Assembly: GCA_023424785.1 (NCBI GenBank)
Contig: JAFADP010000097.1
Span: forward strand, 1 to 7,193
Origin: Bacillota bacterium
GTDB lineage: Bacteria > Bacillota > Clostridia > Clostridiales > Clostridiaceae
Reading direction: 5' to 3'
DNA: 7,193 bases
Each line of letters begins with the position of its first letter. Positions within the stretch are counted from its first letter, which is position 1. The translations under genes were made by a program, and so were the position numbers. The notes under the pieces were generated by a model that ran no database searches, was not told where the DNA came from, and worked only from the letters and a program-made list of their open reading frames with translations. Shown in pieces: positions 7,101 through 7,193 of this stretch.

Positions 7101-7193
7101 ATGAACAACTTATCTTATTTTTTAGATACTTGTCCTAGTTATATAAAAAATAAATTTATAAACTTAAACTTTAATACTTTTGATAAAATCCTT
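7101..7193 (+). CDS. Start of an unidentified gene, possibly a Crp/Fnr-type regulator, 3' end missing
   Basis: Only the first 31 codons are in the window. The ATG at 7101 has an excellent AAGGAGA site (7088-7094) at normal spacing and an extended -10 promoter, and it follows a terminator, so it is a real gene opening a new transcript. The peptide begins MNNLSYFLDTCPSYIKNKF and continues INLNFNTFDKIL. It has no signal peptide or membrane helix. The pattern of a short helix with a CPxxIK segment, followed by a strand leading into a DKIL turn, resembles the N-terminus of clostridial Crp/Fnr-type proteins just before the cyclic-nucleotide-binding-like barrel. That resemblance is weak over so few residues; the gene call is firm but the family is a guess. 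Confidence 0.6.
   Translation, partial: MNNLSYFLDTCPSYIKNKFINLNFNTFDKIL

Overview
The window is very AT-rich DNA in which every gene uses A/T-ending codons. Ribosome binding sites are strong and close to their starts (AGGAG or GGGG, about 6-7 bases away), and the terminators are stem-loop plus T-run. Together with the protein families present, this points to a low-GC Firmicute, most likely Clostridium sensu stricto. The species cannot be fixed from the sequence alone. There are no tRNA or rRNA genes, insertion sequences or CRISPR arrays, and it reads as ordinary chromosome rather than a mobile island.

Layout: (1) The left edge cuts into a + strand gene (2-1837) for a two-part protein, a PTP-like (cysteine) phytase phosphatase joined to a GxGYxYP-type putative carbohydrate-active region. 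It ends in a stem-loop that also serves the convergent gene. (2) On the - strand, 1871-2797 encodes a DnaQ-like DEDDh 3'-5' exonuclease with a C-terminal BRCT domain, behind its own promoter. (3) Upstream of it on the same strand, 2888-6133 encodes a 1081-residue DUF4132 (MolR/YehI-type) protein with two CxxC pairs in its N-terminal half. Its start is moved 13 codons inside the longest open frame because of the ribosome binding site. (4) A 251-base divergent intergenic region holds a promoter, a 12-base direct repeat present twice and a strong hairpin in the predicted DUF4132 leader. (5) On the + strand, 6385-6933 encodes a five-helix membrane protein of the DUF6512 type, followed by a clear terminator. 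(6) A new + strand gene starts at 7101 with an extended -10 promoter and a good ribosome binding site and runs off the right edge; its 31 visible residues weakly resemble the start of a Crp/Fnr-type regulator.

The genes look like independent transcription units rather than one pathway. Only the exonuclease and DUF4132 genes are codirectional neighbours, with a 90-base gap, no convincing terminator between them and a promoter in the gap, so they may be partly cotranscribed. The most unusual items are the phytase-GxGYxYP fusion and the structured leader of the DUF4132 gene. I do not see a clear new multi-gene system.
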